Of a stretch of 64,000 bases of DNA, positions 26,247 through 35,370 are shown piece by piece (the first letter of the stretch is position 1; the number at the start of each line of letters is the position of its first letter). The notes under the pieces were generated by a model. The model was not told where the DNA came from and did not search any database. It saw only the letters and a list, made by a program, of their open reading frames with translations. The stretch is from Nitrospira sp. GTDB lineage: Bacteria; Nitrospirota; Nitrospiria; Nitrospirales; Nitrospiraceae. The stretch spans positions 2,520,179 to 2,584,178 of the forward strand of contig CP126121.1 of NCBI GenBank assembly GCA_030123625.1, in the 5' to 3' direction. The position numbers and the translations under genes are program-made.

Positions 26247-27410
26247 GTGACCGAGCGAATCCTTGAGCCAGGCTCCACTGTGGGAGTATTGGGTGGTGGA
26301 CAATTAGGAACTATGTTTGCGGGGACTGCCCTTCGCATGGGTTACCAGGTAGCTGTCTGGGATCCAGATACCGACGCGCCCGCTCATCGGATTGCTACCC
26401 ACTCTTTTACAGCGCCATTCACGGATCTTGGCGTACGCGACCAATTCGCAAGTGTTGCCGATGCCGTTACTCTGGAATGGGAAAATGTGCCTGCGGAACT
26501 CTGCGAATGGTTGGAAGGCCGTTGTCCAATGCGACCTTCCAGTGCTGTTCTCCGGATACTTCAGGACAGGATTGAACAAAAACAATACTTGTCGTCACGG
26601 CACCTCTCTGTTCCAGCTTTCGCTATCGTCGAATCGACCCGTCAACTGGTCTCAGCTGTCGAACATCTTGGCTTTCCCATTGTTTGTAAAACAGCAAAGA
26701 GCGGGTACGATGGGAAAGGTCAGTGGCTACTTCGAGATACTCCCGACATGCGGGAAGTTGAACAAATATTGGAAACAACCAAGGCCGGTCGCCGGTGGAT
26801 TCTTGAACAATTCATAGACTATGTTAGAGAGCTCTCGGTTCTTGTCGTGCGAAGCGAGAGTGGAGCGTGCTGTGCGTATCCTGTGGTTGAGAATCGGCAC
26901 GAGCTGGGCATCTTACGAGAAACCCGCGTGCCTGCTCCTATTCCCATTGACCTCGCTGAGACGGCGACGGAACTTTCGAAACAAGCCGTAGCAGCGTTAC
27001 AGGGTATCGGCGTTTTCTGCGTGGAACTCTTTCAGGCCAAAGATGGTTCCCTTCTGATTAACGAGATTGCGCCTCGTCCTCACAACTCGGGTCACTATAC
27101 ACTAGACGTTTGTACGGTATCTCAATTCGAGCAGCAGGTAAGAGTAACCTGTGGTCTTCCATTGGGAGAAACAAGGCTCTTAAGTTGTGCGATCATGGTG
27201 AATCTCATTGGTGAGGAAGTAAGATCCGTGACATCCAAGGAAGGGGCCTCTGCACTTCATGCAACAGCAGGAGCAGTGCTTTATCTGTACGGCAAGCGAA
27301 TGATGCGTCCTGGTAGAAAGATGGGACATGTGACATTTACTGCTTCCGAAGCTCTGACCGCGGAAGAATCGGCTCGCCGGTTCATCAAGCGCACCCGGAG
27401 ACCCGCTTAA
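26247..27410 (+). CDS. purK: N5-carboxyaminoimidazole ribonucleotide synthase PurK
   Basis: ATP-grasp ligase that makes N5-CAIR from AIR, bicarbonate and ATP, feeding PurE. The 387-residue product opens with VGVLGGGQLGTMFAGTALRMG, followed by EWENVPAELCEWL. It continues with the ATP-grasp segments VCKTAKSGYDGKGQW and INEIAPRPHNSGHYTLD, both diagnostic of PurK. The GTG start at 26247 is chosen because homology begins within eight residues. The open frame continues back inside purE with no conserved sequence. No strong ribosome-binding site is visible, consistent with translation coupled to purE. Confidence 0.92.
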   Translation: MTERILEPGSTVGVLGGGQLGTMFAGTALRMGYQVAVWDPDTDAPAHRIATHSFTAPFTDLGVRDQFASVADAVTLEWENVPAELCEWLEGRCPMRPSSAVLRILQDRIEQKQYLSSRHLSVPAFAIVESTRQLVSAVEHLGFPIVCKTAKSGYDGKGQWLLRDTPDMREVEQILETTKAGRRWILEQFIDYVRELSVLVVRSESGACCAYPVVENRHELGILRETRVPAPIPIDLAETATELSKQAVAALQGIGVFCVELFQAKDGSLLINEIAPRPHNSGHYTLDVCTVSQFEQQVRVTCGLPLGETRLLSCAIMVNLIGEEVRSVTSKEGASALHATAGAVLYLYGKRMMRPGRKMGHVTFTASEALTAEESARRFIKRTRRPA

Positions 27411-27508
27411 GTTTACACCCTCCGTATACGTCGTGAAAAGGCAACAAGCGTTCTGCAGCGAGTGATGAGCGACGGCTGGCGATGGGAGCGGTTCTGGAAG
27501 GTACGCTC

Positions 27509-28207
27509 TTATGGAGACCACGTCGACCGGCCCGGCGAAAAAAACTGCACCTCCTTGCGCTTGAAGAGGCCGATCAGCGTCATGCCCGCAATGAACCCAC
27601 CGATATGAGCGAAAAAGGCGACACCACCGCTGGCTCCCACGCTCATGCCTCCGCTGATCAGCTGTGTGATGAACCACATGCCGAGGACGATTCCCGCCGG
27701 CACTCGGGTCATCCCGATCATTGGAAGCAAAACCAGCACGTGAGCGCGTGGAAATAACAGGAGATAAGCGCCGAGTACTGCCGAGATGGCGCCGCTCGCC
27801 CCCACCATTGGGATTTGGGAAGAAGGGTCTGTAAGGGCATGGCTCAGAGCAGCGAGGATACCGGATAAGATATAGAAGACGATGAATTTTGTGTGACCCA
27901 TCACATCTTCAATATTATTGCCGAAAATCCAGAGATAAAGCATATTCCCGAGTAGATGCATCCAGCTTCCGTGGAGAAACATGCTGGTCACGAGGGTGAG
28001 GGATGCGGGAATCACAATGGCTTCTTCAGGAAGCGAAGCTTGCCCGAAGACAATGGCTGGGATGGCACCGTATTGAAATGAGAAAAGTTCGGCCGCTTCG
28101 TGAGGGAGATTCACTTGGTGGAGAAATACAGCGATACAGATGCCAATGAAGAGCATCGTGATGATGGGAGTCCGTTGGGTAGGATTATCGTCGTGGAGCG
28201 GGATCAC
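27509..28207 (-). CDS. Rhomboid-family intramembrane serine protease
   Basis: The 232-residue membrane protein has six or so spans and the rhomboid active site: S138 in MVGASGAISAV, H201 in FFAHIGGFIAG, and the HGSWMHLLGN loop (H79, H84, N88) that forms the oxyanion region. It therefore looks catalytically intact and should cleave transmembrane substrates. The substrate is unknown. It lies 11 bases downstream of the DHH phosphoesterase gene on the same strand and is probably co-transcribed with it. Confidence 0.92.
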   Translation of the reverse strand: MIPLHDDNPTQRTPIITMLFIGICIAVFLHQVNLPHEAAELFSFQYGAIPAIVFGQASLPEEAIVIPASLTLVTSMFLHGSWMHLLGNMLYLWIFGNNIEDVMGHTKFIVFYILSGILAALSHALTDPSSQIPMVGASGAISAVLGAYLLLFPRAHVLVLLPMIGMTRVPAGIVLGMWFITQLISGGMSVGASGGVAFFAHIGGFIAGMTLIGLFKRKEVQFFSPGRSTWSP

Positions 28208-28218
28208 GATGTCCGATA

Positions 28219-29091
28219 TTATTGAGTTCGTCGGCGATCGGAGACTGCGCGAGGCAGTCTGGGATCGGCCGGAGGTGTTCCGTCGATTCCGAGTGGAACG
28301 GAAAAGCCGGCAGCATGAGTATGGCCTCCGCCTCCGAATGAAGCGGCGATTCCGCCGACATCCGTACCGTCAGATCGCGAACGCATGCTGAAATAGCGAC
28401 GGCCATCACGATCATGCCAGATCAGGCAAAAGGGATGATGGGGTGACAGACGTTCGCCGATTTGGCTGGTCAAGATTGAACTGTGCACCGCAGGAACGAC
28501 GATACCCTGGAATTCCACCATCGGAGCCTGTGCCGCAAGCTTTCCAACGAGCTCATGCTCATAACGCAAGATAGCTCGACCTTCCTGCTCAAGTGTCGGC
28601 TGAGTAAAATTATCCCATACGTTGAAGTCAAACGGGTAGGAGGCCAACGCCGCGTTGATTTCTCGACTCCTCGGCAAGGCCCAGGTCCATAAATCCTTGT
28701 CTTGAATGTACTGAAGCAGCCATGGAGCCGCCGTGCCATGTGCCCATTCCCAACTCAGGACGGCACCGGACTTTGTTTGATCGAAGTAGGCGTTTGAGAA
28801 GCCGTCCAAGGTCCGCTCGGCGGTGATATGGTGATCCAAAACAAGGAGTTCCTTAGTCTCGGAGGCCATGATTTCCAAGATTGGTCGGGCATAGCTGAAG
28901 TCAACGATTACGACACGGCGATCCTTCAGGTTGGGAGGGGGAGGGTGGCCGTGTTTGACGGGCAAAAAATTCGCAGTCGGAAACTTTTTCCAAAGAGCCC
29001 ATGCCGCCCCGAACCCATCGGAACATTCGGCATGATAGAGAACAATGTCGGGAGATCCATGGAATGGAGGCGCAGAGGATACGTTACCCAT
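28219..29091 (-). CDS. DHH-family phosphoesterase
   Basis: The 290-residue product has the DHH domain (ECSDGFGAA with the metal-binding Asp, VVIVDFSYARP, and LVLDHH at 84-88) and a DHHA1 nucleic-acid-binding end with GGGGHTHAAGF. This layout is shared by small DHH phosphodiesterases acting on nanoRNA or cyclic dinucleotides. The loop that separates those activities cannot be judged by eye. Metal ligands appear complete. It precedes the rhomboid gene closely on the same strand. Confidence 0.85.
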   Translation of the reverse strand: MGNVSSAPPFHGSPDIVLYHAECSDGFGAAWALWKKFPTANFLPVKHGHPPPPNLKDRRVVIVDFSYARPILEIMASETKELLVLDHHITAERTLDGFSNAYFDQTKSGAVLSWEWAHGTAAPWLLQYIQDKDLWTWALPRSREINAALASYPFDFNVWDNFTQPTLEQEGRAILRYEHELVGKLAAQAPMVEFQGIVVPAVHSSILTSQIGERLSPHHPFCLIWHDRDGRRYFSMRSRSDGTDVGGIAASFGGGGHTHAAGFSVPLGIDGTPPADPRLPRAVSDRRRTQ

Positions 29092-29163
29092 AAGAGTTTG
29101 GAAAGAATAGCATGTCCAGATCAGGACTAAAAGGCGTCTGTCATGTCCACTATTAAAGATGGC

Positions 29164-30219
29164 TCACAGCTCGTTCAGATGACTGATCAATTGGCGAAGT
29201 CGGCCGGCGCTGCGTCGGTTAAAATTAAACACGAGTCGAGGAAGATCGCGCAAGGCCGGTTCATCCAGCTCTTCATCGAGTGGACCACGAAGTTCGAATG
29301 TGCCGTCTGATAGGAGATCGGCGAATCGGCCGCGGAGCTGCTCAAGCTGTTCGGGTGTAATGGTCTGTTTGAGTCGCATTGCGAGCTCACGTCCCACAAA
29401 ACGTATGGAATGGTAGCGCCGGTAGAATTTGAGGATCTGGCTCACAGCCGCTTCTGCGGAATTGACGATTGCAAAGAGGCCCATGTCTTCTTCATTGATC
29501 AGCTTCCGGTTCAGCAGTTGCCTCCTCACAAAGGCCGACCAATCGTCCCAATAGTCACAACCGGGAGCCTGAAGGCAGATGATCGGTTGGGGATCGCTCT
29601 TGCCGGTCTGGGCTAAGGTGAGGATTTCAAAACCTTCATCGTGTGTGCCGAATCCGCCCGGGAAGAGAGCGATGGCGTTCGCTTCCTTTTGAAACATCAA
29701 CTTCCGGGTGAAAAAATATTTGAAGGTAATGAGCTTCGGGTCGTCGGCGATCGTGGAGTTAGGACCTTGTTCGAACGGCAGCATGATGTTGACGCCGAAG
29801 CTGTTCTCGCGTCCGGCACCTTCTTGAGCGGCACGCATAATCCCATCCGCTCCGCCGGTGATGACCATAAACCCCTCCCGGACGATGGCTTGGGCGAACT
29901 GGTAGGCCAGCTCATAATTGGGATCATCGGAGAGCATTCGTGCTGAGCCGAAGATGCTGACTTTCTGACGATTGCGATATCCGTGGAAGACACTGAATGC
30001 ATGACGCAATTCTTTGACGGCACGGTTCACGATTTTCACATCCAGAAGGTCTAAGTGCGCCTCGTGGAGTTTCAGTAATCCCGTCAGGAGTTCTGTCATA
30101 AGACCGGCATGCAGGTCATCTTCACGACTATCAAGAAGGGCGCTGATTTGATGCATGATTTCATCTCGCGATAAGGCGGGACGGGGTCGAATCTGCGGAG
30201 ATCTGCCGGTCGTATTCAT
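29164..30219 (-). CDS. LOG-family nucleotide-binding protein (TIGR00730-like)
   Basis: The 351-residue protein contains the LOG/lysine-decarboxylase-like Rossmann core with VSIFGSAR, ITGGADGIMRAAQEGA (GGxxGxM) and LFPGGFGTHDEGFEIL (PGGxGTxxE). These motifs define phosphoribohydrolases acting on nucleoside monophosphates. Flanking domains of about 90 residues at the N-terminus and 80 at the C-terminus make it longer than the short LOG proteins and closer in size to PpnN-type nucleosidases. The start at 30219 has AGAGG upstream. It is followed at a 72-base distance by the DHH gene, with no known functional link. Confidence 0.83.
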   Translation of the reverse strand: MNTTGRSPQIRPRPALSRDEIMHQISALLDSREDDLHAGLMTELLTGLLKLHEAHLDLLDVKIVNRAVKELRHAFSVFHGYRNRQKVSIFGSARMLSDDPNYELAYQFAQAIVREGFMVITGGADGIMRAAQEGAGRENSFGVNIMLPFEQGPNSTIADDPKLITFKYFFTRKLMFQKEANAIALFPGGFGTHDEGFEILTLAQTGKSDPQPIICLQAPGCDYWDDWSAFVRRQLLNRKLINEEDMGLFAIVNSAEAAVSQILKFYRRYHSIRFVGRELAMRLKQTITPEQLEQLRGRFADLLSDGTFELRGPLDEELDEPALRDLPRLVFNFNRRSAGRLRQLISHLNEL

Positions 30220-30297
30220 GGTGTCCTCTCTAGGTGGAGACAAAAATTGTACCAATGGATCGGACGTTGGTCAAAGATTGGCGAAATCTGGTCCGGT

Positions 30298-31074
30298 CTA
30301 AGAAGGGTCGAAAGACGTAGGGAGATTGGCTAGCACCCAGGCTTTGACCCTGGACTGGTCTGCAGGAGAGAGATCGACGAACTGTATCTCTATACCTCGG
30401 GGTGTCGCCATAAGCGAACCGGTCGTGCCGGACACCGGCTCAACTCTCGCATTATTCAAGACGGTCCCACGGATGGTCAAAGGACTCATCATCTCAGAGA
30501 GGCAAAAGCTTACGAGGACTTTGGTCCCCGGCAATAACAGCGCGGAAGACTCCACCTTGGCTCCGGCATGGCTGAGTTGTGAGATGGCGACCTGATGCTC
30601 AGCTTCAACGCGCTCTCCCTCCATGACACTGATGGTGGCGGAGATGTTCGTCGCGCATCGCTTTGGAGAAAGAATCAGGTCTCTCGCAGTGAGGACGCCA
30701 ACCGGTTGATCTTGTTTCGTGACGATGAGGATCGGTGTCCCGGCTGACATCATAAGCGCCGAGGCTTCATCCATCGCTCGATCGTACTCGATGAATTGAA
30801 CAGGTCGTGTCATGATGGTTCGGACTTCGATGTCGTCCGGTTCGAGGCCCTGCGCGACGACCTTTTTGACGATGTCGGTCGGTGTCATGAGTCCGAACCG
30901 AGACTCCGTATCCTTGACCAGAAGACAAGGCATGCGCTCGCGTTCCAGGAGCAATGCCGCCTCGGTGACCGATACATCCCCTGGAATCTGAACGACGCCG
31001 GGTGTCATCATATGTGCAACCAATATGGTCTGATGATCAGCGGCTTTTTGCTGATAATCGCCCTTGTCCGCCAT
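30298..31074 (-). CDS. CBS-pair protein with a PilZ-like C-terminal domain
   Basis: The 258-residue cytoplasmic protein begins with two CBS motifs (MMTPGVVQIPGDVSVTEAA, then GLMTPTDIVKK, IMTRPVQFIEYDRAMDEAS and GVLTARDLIL), a ligand-sensing unit that usually binds adenine nucleotides. The C-terminal part (about residues 145-250) is beta-rich, with ISQLSHAGAKVESS and GIEIQFVDLS, resembling PilZ domains that bind cyclic di-GMP. The leading RxxxR motif of PilZ is not obvious, so c-di-GMP binding is uncertain. The combination suggests coupling of nucleotide state to a c-di-GMP-type output. Confidence 0.72.
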   Translation of the reverse strand: MADKGDYQQKAADHQTILVAHMMTPGVVQIPGDVSVTEAALLLERERMPCLLVKDTESRFGLMTPTDIVKKVVAQGLEPDDIEVRTIMTRPVQFIEYDRAMDEASALMMSAGTPILIVTKQDQPVGVLTARDLILSPKRCATNISATISVMEGERVEAEHQVAISQLSHAGAKVESSALLLPGTKVLVSFCLSEMMSPLTIRGTVLNNARVEPVSGTTGSLMATPRGIEIQFVDLSPADQSRVKAWVLANLPTSFDPS

Positions 31075-31242
31075 TCCTTAGCGAGGTCCTCTCTTCTCAC
31101 GAATCTGCCCCTCTCCTGGTCGCAATGTATGCCAAGTATAGCAGAAGGTCCCTTGGAACAATGAGAGGGTGAAAGCCTTGTCATCCAATGGTTTGACGGC
31201 ATACACTAAGAACGCATTTTGATCGAAGGCAAGTGAGAAACG

Positions 31243-32718
31243 ATGGTGCCGAGTGGGCCTTATCATAGAGAGTTCATTCAACGGCTTGGGACAATTCCGG
31301 TGCATGGGCTGGGGCTTTCCGTCGATATTCATGCTCCGGACCTCGCTAGCTTGCGGCGAAGTCTACAAGAACGTCAAGTGCCTCCTGCCTACCTTGAAGT
31401 GTTCCGTACGACACCCACGGCTTTGGCATCCACCAGGAAAGAGGTCGGCGCCGGTCTGCTGACATACCATGGCGAAGGGTTGTGGATCACCCAGCCCGAA
31501 ATGGCCCATTCTGCGTCGTTTAGACAGGAAATCTCTGAAGCTGCGGAACAACTGGTGATCTTGCAAAGTGCCTGGCTGAATCATGAATGTGCGACAAAAT
31601 ATCTGGCCGGCTATTATTATGGGACCTATCTTCCCCCCCTCTACACTCCGTTAAGCGCAAAGGTGGTGGCTGATAATACACGATTGATCCAACGTCTGCT
31701 CGATCAACAGTGTCGTTTGGCCAATGGAAGCACGCCGTTGGTCCTGCTTGAAATGCCGCCACTCACCTACTTTGTCGCTGGGACAATGTCCATCCCAAAT
31801 TTTTTTCGGGTCGTCAGCGAACAGGCGCCCTGTGGTCTGGTCTTGGACGTGGGCCATCTCTGGACGGTGTTTCGATATTCCGGAGCGCATCGAGCCATGT
31901 CGCTCACACGATTTGTCGATGAATTCCTCAACGAGTTTCCTATGGATCGTGTGGTGGAGATTCACGTGGCGGGTCTGGCCGTTCACGCATCACACCGAGC
32001 CCTCGCGCCACGGCTGAGCGGTGGCATGGGTGATGATGCGCTTCCTGCCTGGATCGATGACCATGCCGCCCCCATTCCGACCGTCTTGTTCGAGATGCTC
32101 GATCAGATTCTATGTCATCCTGCGCTCACCAGCCTGAAAGGCCTTGCCTTGGAAGTAGATACAAAACCGGTCGAATTGATCGTGGACGAATTTGCAGAAT
32201 TCTCCACACGCTATGGGCCGTTGTTCAGCCGACCGAGCTACACGGAGGCGGAACTGGATTCCGAGGTCCGCTCATTGCCAGAAGGGCAGAGGGCGATACC
32301 CGACATGCCTATTCTACAGGCGGCCTATGATCGATACGCGCGCGTACTGGCGGGCAAAACCGAGCCGGTAGGAATGGAATGGAGCCTAGGCACGGCCGGT
32401 ATTCAGGATTTGGATCTTTATCGCTCCGTCTATCTTCCTTATGAGATTCTTCACTGGGGAGGAAAGGTGGAGGACATGTTTGTCGAATCTTGTCGTCGGC
32501 TCAGAGAGCGTGAAGTATCACTTGATGAATTTGTGGCGTTCTGGTTCAGAGAGCCTCGACCTTTCTCCGGCATCTATGATTTCTTTTTGCTGAAAGTCGA
32601 ACGGTTCGTGGAGTTTGTCCGTGAGGTGGCGCCGGAGTTGCAAGGCATTGCCGAAACAGAGGCTCAGGAGCTTCGTCGCGCCTACCGTTTTGCCAATGAA
32701 CCCGCCGTCCCAGTGTAA
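31243..32718 (+). CDS. Divergent DUF692/MNIO-like TIM-barrel protein with extra C-terminal domain
   Basis: The 491-residue product follows the layout of DUF692 multinuclear iron oxygenases: an opening GLGLSVDIHAPDL, H76 in LLTYHGEGLW, H114 in WLNHECA, E170 in LLEMPP, D202 and H205 in LVLDVGHLW, H241 in VEIHVAGL, and D272/D273-H274 in WIDDHAAPIP. These align with the metal-ligand positions of the family, though LDVNN and HLAGH are altered. Family members modify cysteine or other residues in ribosomal peptides. An additional 180-residue helical C-terminal region is unusual and could stand in for a partner protein. No precursor peptide is seen nearby. The following dihydrouridine-synthase gene starts 10 bases later. 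Confidence 0.65.
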   Translation: MVPSGPYHREFIQRLGTIPVHGLGLSVDIHAPDLASLRRSLQERQVPPAYLEVFRTTPTALASTRKEVGAGLLTYHGEGLWITQPEMAHSASFRQEISEAAEQLVILQSAWLNHECATKYLAGYYYGTYLPPLYTPLSAKVVADNTRLIQRLLDQQCRLANGSTPLVLLEMPPLTYFVAGTMSIPNFFRVVSEQAPCGLVLDVGHLWTVFRYSGAHRAMSLTRFVDEFLNEFPMDRVVEIHVAGLAVHASHRALAPRLSGGMGDDALPAWIDDHAAPIPTVLFEMLDQILCHPALTSLKGLALEVDTKPVELIVDEFAEFSTRYGPLFSRPSYTEAELDSEVRSLPEGQRAIPDMPILQAAYDRYARVLAGKTEPVGMEWSLGTAGIQDLDLYRSVYLPYEILHWGGKVEDMFVESCRRLREREVSLDEFVAFWFREPRPFSGIYDFFLLKVERFVEFVREVAPELQGIAETEAQELRRAYRFANEPAVPV

Positions 32719-32728
32719 GAGAGCCGAT

Positions 32729-33901
32729 ATGAATTTTTGGCTGAGCCTTCCACGCCCAATCATAGGGTTGTCCCCAATGGACGGCGTGACCGATGCCTGC
32801 TTTCGATCCGTCATTGCCCAGCAGGGGAAGCCGGACGTCAGCTTTACAGAGTTTACGCATGTCCATGACGTCTGTCACGGAGCGGAGGTTCACATGGAGA
32901 CACTCCTGTACAGCGAGAGGGAGCGTCCGATCGTGGCGCAGCTTTATGGGAAAGACCCGAATCTCTTTTATTTGGCGGCACAGGCTGTGTGCGAACTGGG
33001 ATTCGACGGATTGGACATCAACATGGGTTGTCCGTCGAAGAGCGTGGCATCGTCCGGGTCTGGTGCCGGGCTGATCCGCACTCCGGAACTGGCTCGCACG
33101 ATTATGCAAGCAGCCCAACGTGGAATCGAGGATTGGGCCGGCGGACAGACACTTGAGCGGGCAGGCTTTAAGCCGGCGCGAGTGGCTGTCTTTGAACGTT
33201 TGAATCGGCAACGCGGAAAAATCGGTCCAACCCCGCGGCGCCGACTACCCCTTTCCGTCAAGACACGCCTTGGCTATGAGACGGTGACGGTGGAGGGATG
33301 GGTCGAAGAGCTTTTGATGGAACAACCCGCCGTGATCTCGCTCCACGGGCGAACGCTCCGGCAAATGTATCGAGGCACGGCGGACTGGTCGGCCATTGGG
33401 CGCGCGGCCTCGTTGGTGAAGGGAACCGGAACATTGTTGGTGGGAAATGGAGACATTCAAGGCCTTGACGACATCGGGGTACGAGTTCGTGAAACCGGCG
33501 TTGATGGAGTGTTGGTCGGGCGCGGTGTGCTCGGCGCACCGTGGTTCTTTCGTTCAAAAGAGCGGGCCCGCATGCGAGCCCGTGGTATGGGCGGTGCGAA
33601 CGTCGGACGAGATCCCGGTGAGGTTTCGCTGAACGAGCGCTTCGCCGTGTTGGTCGATCATGCGCAACAATTCCAGGCACTGGTTGGGGAAAAGCAATTC
33701 TATCGTATGCGGAAACATCTCGGCTGGTATTGTAAAGGCTTTCCACATGCCGCCTTGCTTCGTGCACAGATGGTACGAGTCTCTTCTGTCGAAGAACTCC
33801 ATGCCCTCCTCGAAGATTTTCAAAATCGACCGGAAGTAACGGACATACCCCAGGCTGAATCAGCCGATGAGCCCGGCGCGTTGGTCTCACGATGCAGCTA
33901 G
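32729..33901 (+). CDS. tRNA-dihydrouridine synthase family protein
   Basis: FMN enzyme that reduces uridines in tRNA. The 390-residue product has the Dus opening PIIGLSPMDGVTDACFR, the active-site C101 in DINMGCPSKSVASSGSGAG, ISLHGRT and VGNGDI with GVLVGRG for the phosphate site. A segment of roughly 40 basic residues at about 134-172 is inserted before LPLSVKTRLGY and is not part of the usual Dus fold. The subfamily (A, B or C) cannot be settled by eye. The start at 32729 follows the MNIO-like gene by 10 bases, and the 3' end overlaps maf by 10 bases, so the three are probably co-transcribed. Confidence 0.87.
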   Translation: MNFWLSLPRPIIGLSPMDGVTDACFRSVIAQQGKPDVSFTEFTHVHDVCHGAEVHMETLLYSERERPIVAQLYGKDPNLFYLAAQAVCELGFDGLDINMGCPSKSVASSGSGAGLIRTPELARTIMQAAQRGIEDWAGGQTLERAGFKPARVAVFERLNRQRGKIGPTPRRRLPLSVKTRLGYETVTVEGWVEELLMEQPAVISLHGRTLRQMYRGTADWSAIGRAASLVKGTGTLLVGNGDIQGLDDIGVRVRETGVDGVLVGRGVLGAPWFFRSKERARMRARGMGGANVGRDPGEVSLNERFAVLVDHAQQFQALVGEKQFYRMRKHLGWYCKGFPHAALLRAQMVRVSSVEELHALLEDFQNRPEVTDIPQAESADEPGALVSRCS

Positions 33902-34524
33902 TGTTGGCGTCCAGTTCGCCACGTCGCCGAGAGGTTCTTGCGCTGTTGGGTCTTTCCTTCGAGATATGCCCGTCTGAGTTTGACGAGCAACCCACGGCAG
34001 GAGTGTCACCTATTGAGCAGGTCAGGCGCTTCGCTCTCGAAAAAGCCCGATCCGTGGCACTTGTGAGACCACGAGCCCTCGTGCTCGGCAGCGACACGGT
34101 GATTGATCTTGAGGGTCAACTGCTCGGGAAACCGGTGGATCTTGAAGACGCACGCACCATGCTGACACGTCTGGCTGGCCGCTCCCATCATGTCCATACT
34201 GCCGTCGCCTTATGCGATTGCGAGCGAAACATTGAGTCGATGGAGGTTGCCACGGCGGAAGTCTGGATGAAAGCGGACGATGGACAGATTTATGAGCGGT
34301 ATCTTGCAACAGAGGAATCGCTGGACAAAGCCGGTGCCTATGCAATCCAAGGGGTCGGAGGAGACCTGGTGGAACGGATCGGCGGCGACTATACGACCGT
34401 GGTGGGATTTCCGCTGAAGCTGGTGGCGCACCTGCTTCGGTCAGTCGGCTATCCGATTCTCATGAACGTCGAAGACCTGTATCGACACAAGCCGTATGCG
34501 AACTGGAATCGGTTCGCGGCCTAA
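33892..34524 (+). CDS. maf: Maf-family nucleotide pyrophosphatase
   Basis: Hydrolyses non-canonical or modified nucleoside triphosphates to monophosphates. The 210-residue product starts LVLASSSPRRREVLALLGL, the Maf signature, and contains LGSDTVIDLEGQLLGKP and DKAGAYAIQGVGGDLVERIGG with a normal catalytic lysine and aspartate arrangement. The subfamily (dTTP/UTP versus m7GTP) is not decided. It overlaps the upstream dihydrouridine-synthase gene by 10 bases, indicating coupled translation. Confidence 0.93.
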   Translation: MQLVLASSSPRRREVLALLGLSFEICPSEFDEQPTAGVSPIEQVRRFALEKARSVALVRPRALVLGSDTVIDLEGQLLGKPVDLEDARTMLTRLAGRSHHVHTAVALCDCERNIESMEVATAEVWMKADDGQIYERYLATEESLDKAGAYAIQGVGGDLVERIGGDYTTVVGFPLKLVAHLLRSVGYPILMNVEDLYRHKPYANWNRFAA

Positions 34525-34616
34525 TTGCAAAGGCATAACGGTTTCCCTACAATGCACACCATTCATCTGATTTTGCGTTGGACCGTCGCCATGCTGGCGC
34601 TGTATAAAAGGAAGGC

Positions 34617-35264
34617 ATGACTTTTTGCAAACAGACAGCGGCACTGTTGGGCCTCATTGCAATCCTTGCGGCGGGAAACAGCGGCGTATGGGCGATCGAT
34701 GTCAATCTCTCGTCAGACGAGGCGCACAAAGCACTGGAGATTGGGCGAATTCCGATGGAAAAGGCCAATTCGCCCGAAGATGTGAAGAAGGTCCTTCAGC
34801 AGGCGTCCTTAGCGACTCGCGTAGGGGCTGATCCGGAGAAAGAACCTTGTGGCGCGAGCGCTGTTCTTCGCACCAAGCGGTATCGGCTGGAAGCCTTTGG
34901 TCGCCAAGAGGCGGCAGAATCGAAGAAGCGGAAGACGGACGTGCGCATGCCCGAAGAGTTCATCCAAAAAGTGATGGACATGCCCAATATGGAAATGGAT
35001 GTGCAGTTGTGCGGCGATGACGAGTATTTCGCCGAGGGCGCATTGATTGAATTGCAGCAAGGATCGAAGCGCATTAAGCCTATCGATATCGGCAAGGCGG
35101 AACGCGGGCGAAAGAACGAAGGCAGCGGCCCGGTCTACCGGTCACGGTTCACGGCGCTCTTCGCCTACGAACAGTTTGACCCCGTTGCATCGTCGGTGTT
35201 TGTCATCAATCTGCAAGACGGAAAAGAAATCAGAATTCCCGCCGATTTCTCCAAAGTGAAGTAA
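34617..35264 (+). CDS. Secreted hypothetical protein
   Basis: No family is recognised. The 215-residue product begins with a signal peptide (CKQTAALLGLIAILAAGNSGVWA), followed by a charged mature domain with two isolated cysteines (EPCGAS and VQLCGDD) that could form a disulfide in the periplasm. The centre (FGRQEAAESKKRKTD) is very basic and the end is beta-rich. The ribosome-binding site AAAGGAAGG is strong. It stands between maf and a convergent minus-strand group. Confidence 0.65.
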   Translation: MTFCKQTAALLGLIAILAAGNSGVWAIDVNLSSDEAHKALEIGRIPMEKANSPEDVKKVLQQASLATRVGADPEKEPCGASAVLRTKRYRLEAFGRQEAAESKKRKTDVRMPEEFIQKVMDMPNMEMDVQLCGDDEYFAEGALIELQQGSKRIKPIDIGKAERGRKNEGSGPVYRSRFTALFAYEQFDPVASSVFVINLQDGKEIRIPADFSKVK

Positions 35265-35271
35265 GTTTCGT

Positions 35272-35370
35272 TCAGTCCCAAACCTTCTTGCCCCGTTTCA
35301 GCAACTTCTTGAACAGCGGTTTCATGTCCTTGCGGACGGTTTCACGCCGGTGACGCTGCCGTCCGGCCAT
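35272..35370 (-). CDS. Possible 32-residue basic protein
   Basis: A 32-codon frame encodes MAGRQRHRRETVRKDMKPLF and then a Lys-rich end (LLKRGKKVWD). The frame is open further upstream, back to the stop codon of the CBS gene, and is in phase with it. The extra residues (FEYSTSVRAAFLAGR) also look protein-like. It may be a real small gene, a product of stop-codon read-through, or a separated C-terminal piece. There is no clear ribosome-binding site. Confidence 0.3.
   Translation of the reverse strand: MAGRQRHRRETVRKDMKPLFKKLLKRGKKVWD

Noticed and set aside
31078-31332. 84-codon minus-strand frame between the CBS-PilZ and MNIO-like genes
   Set aside because: It overlaps the start of the MNIO-like gene and covers a divergent promoter region; no ribosome-binding site or recognisable pattern.
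34578-34608. TTGGAC and TATAAA upstream of the secreted hypothetical at 34617
   Set aside because: Spacing of 19 bases is poor and transcription would start at about 34615, after the clear ribosome-binding site, so it cannot be the main promoter.
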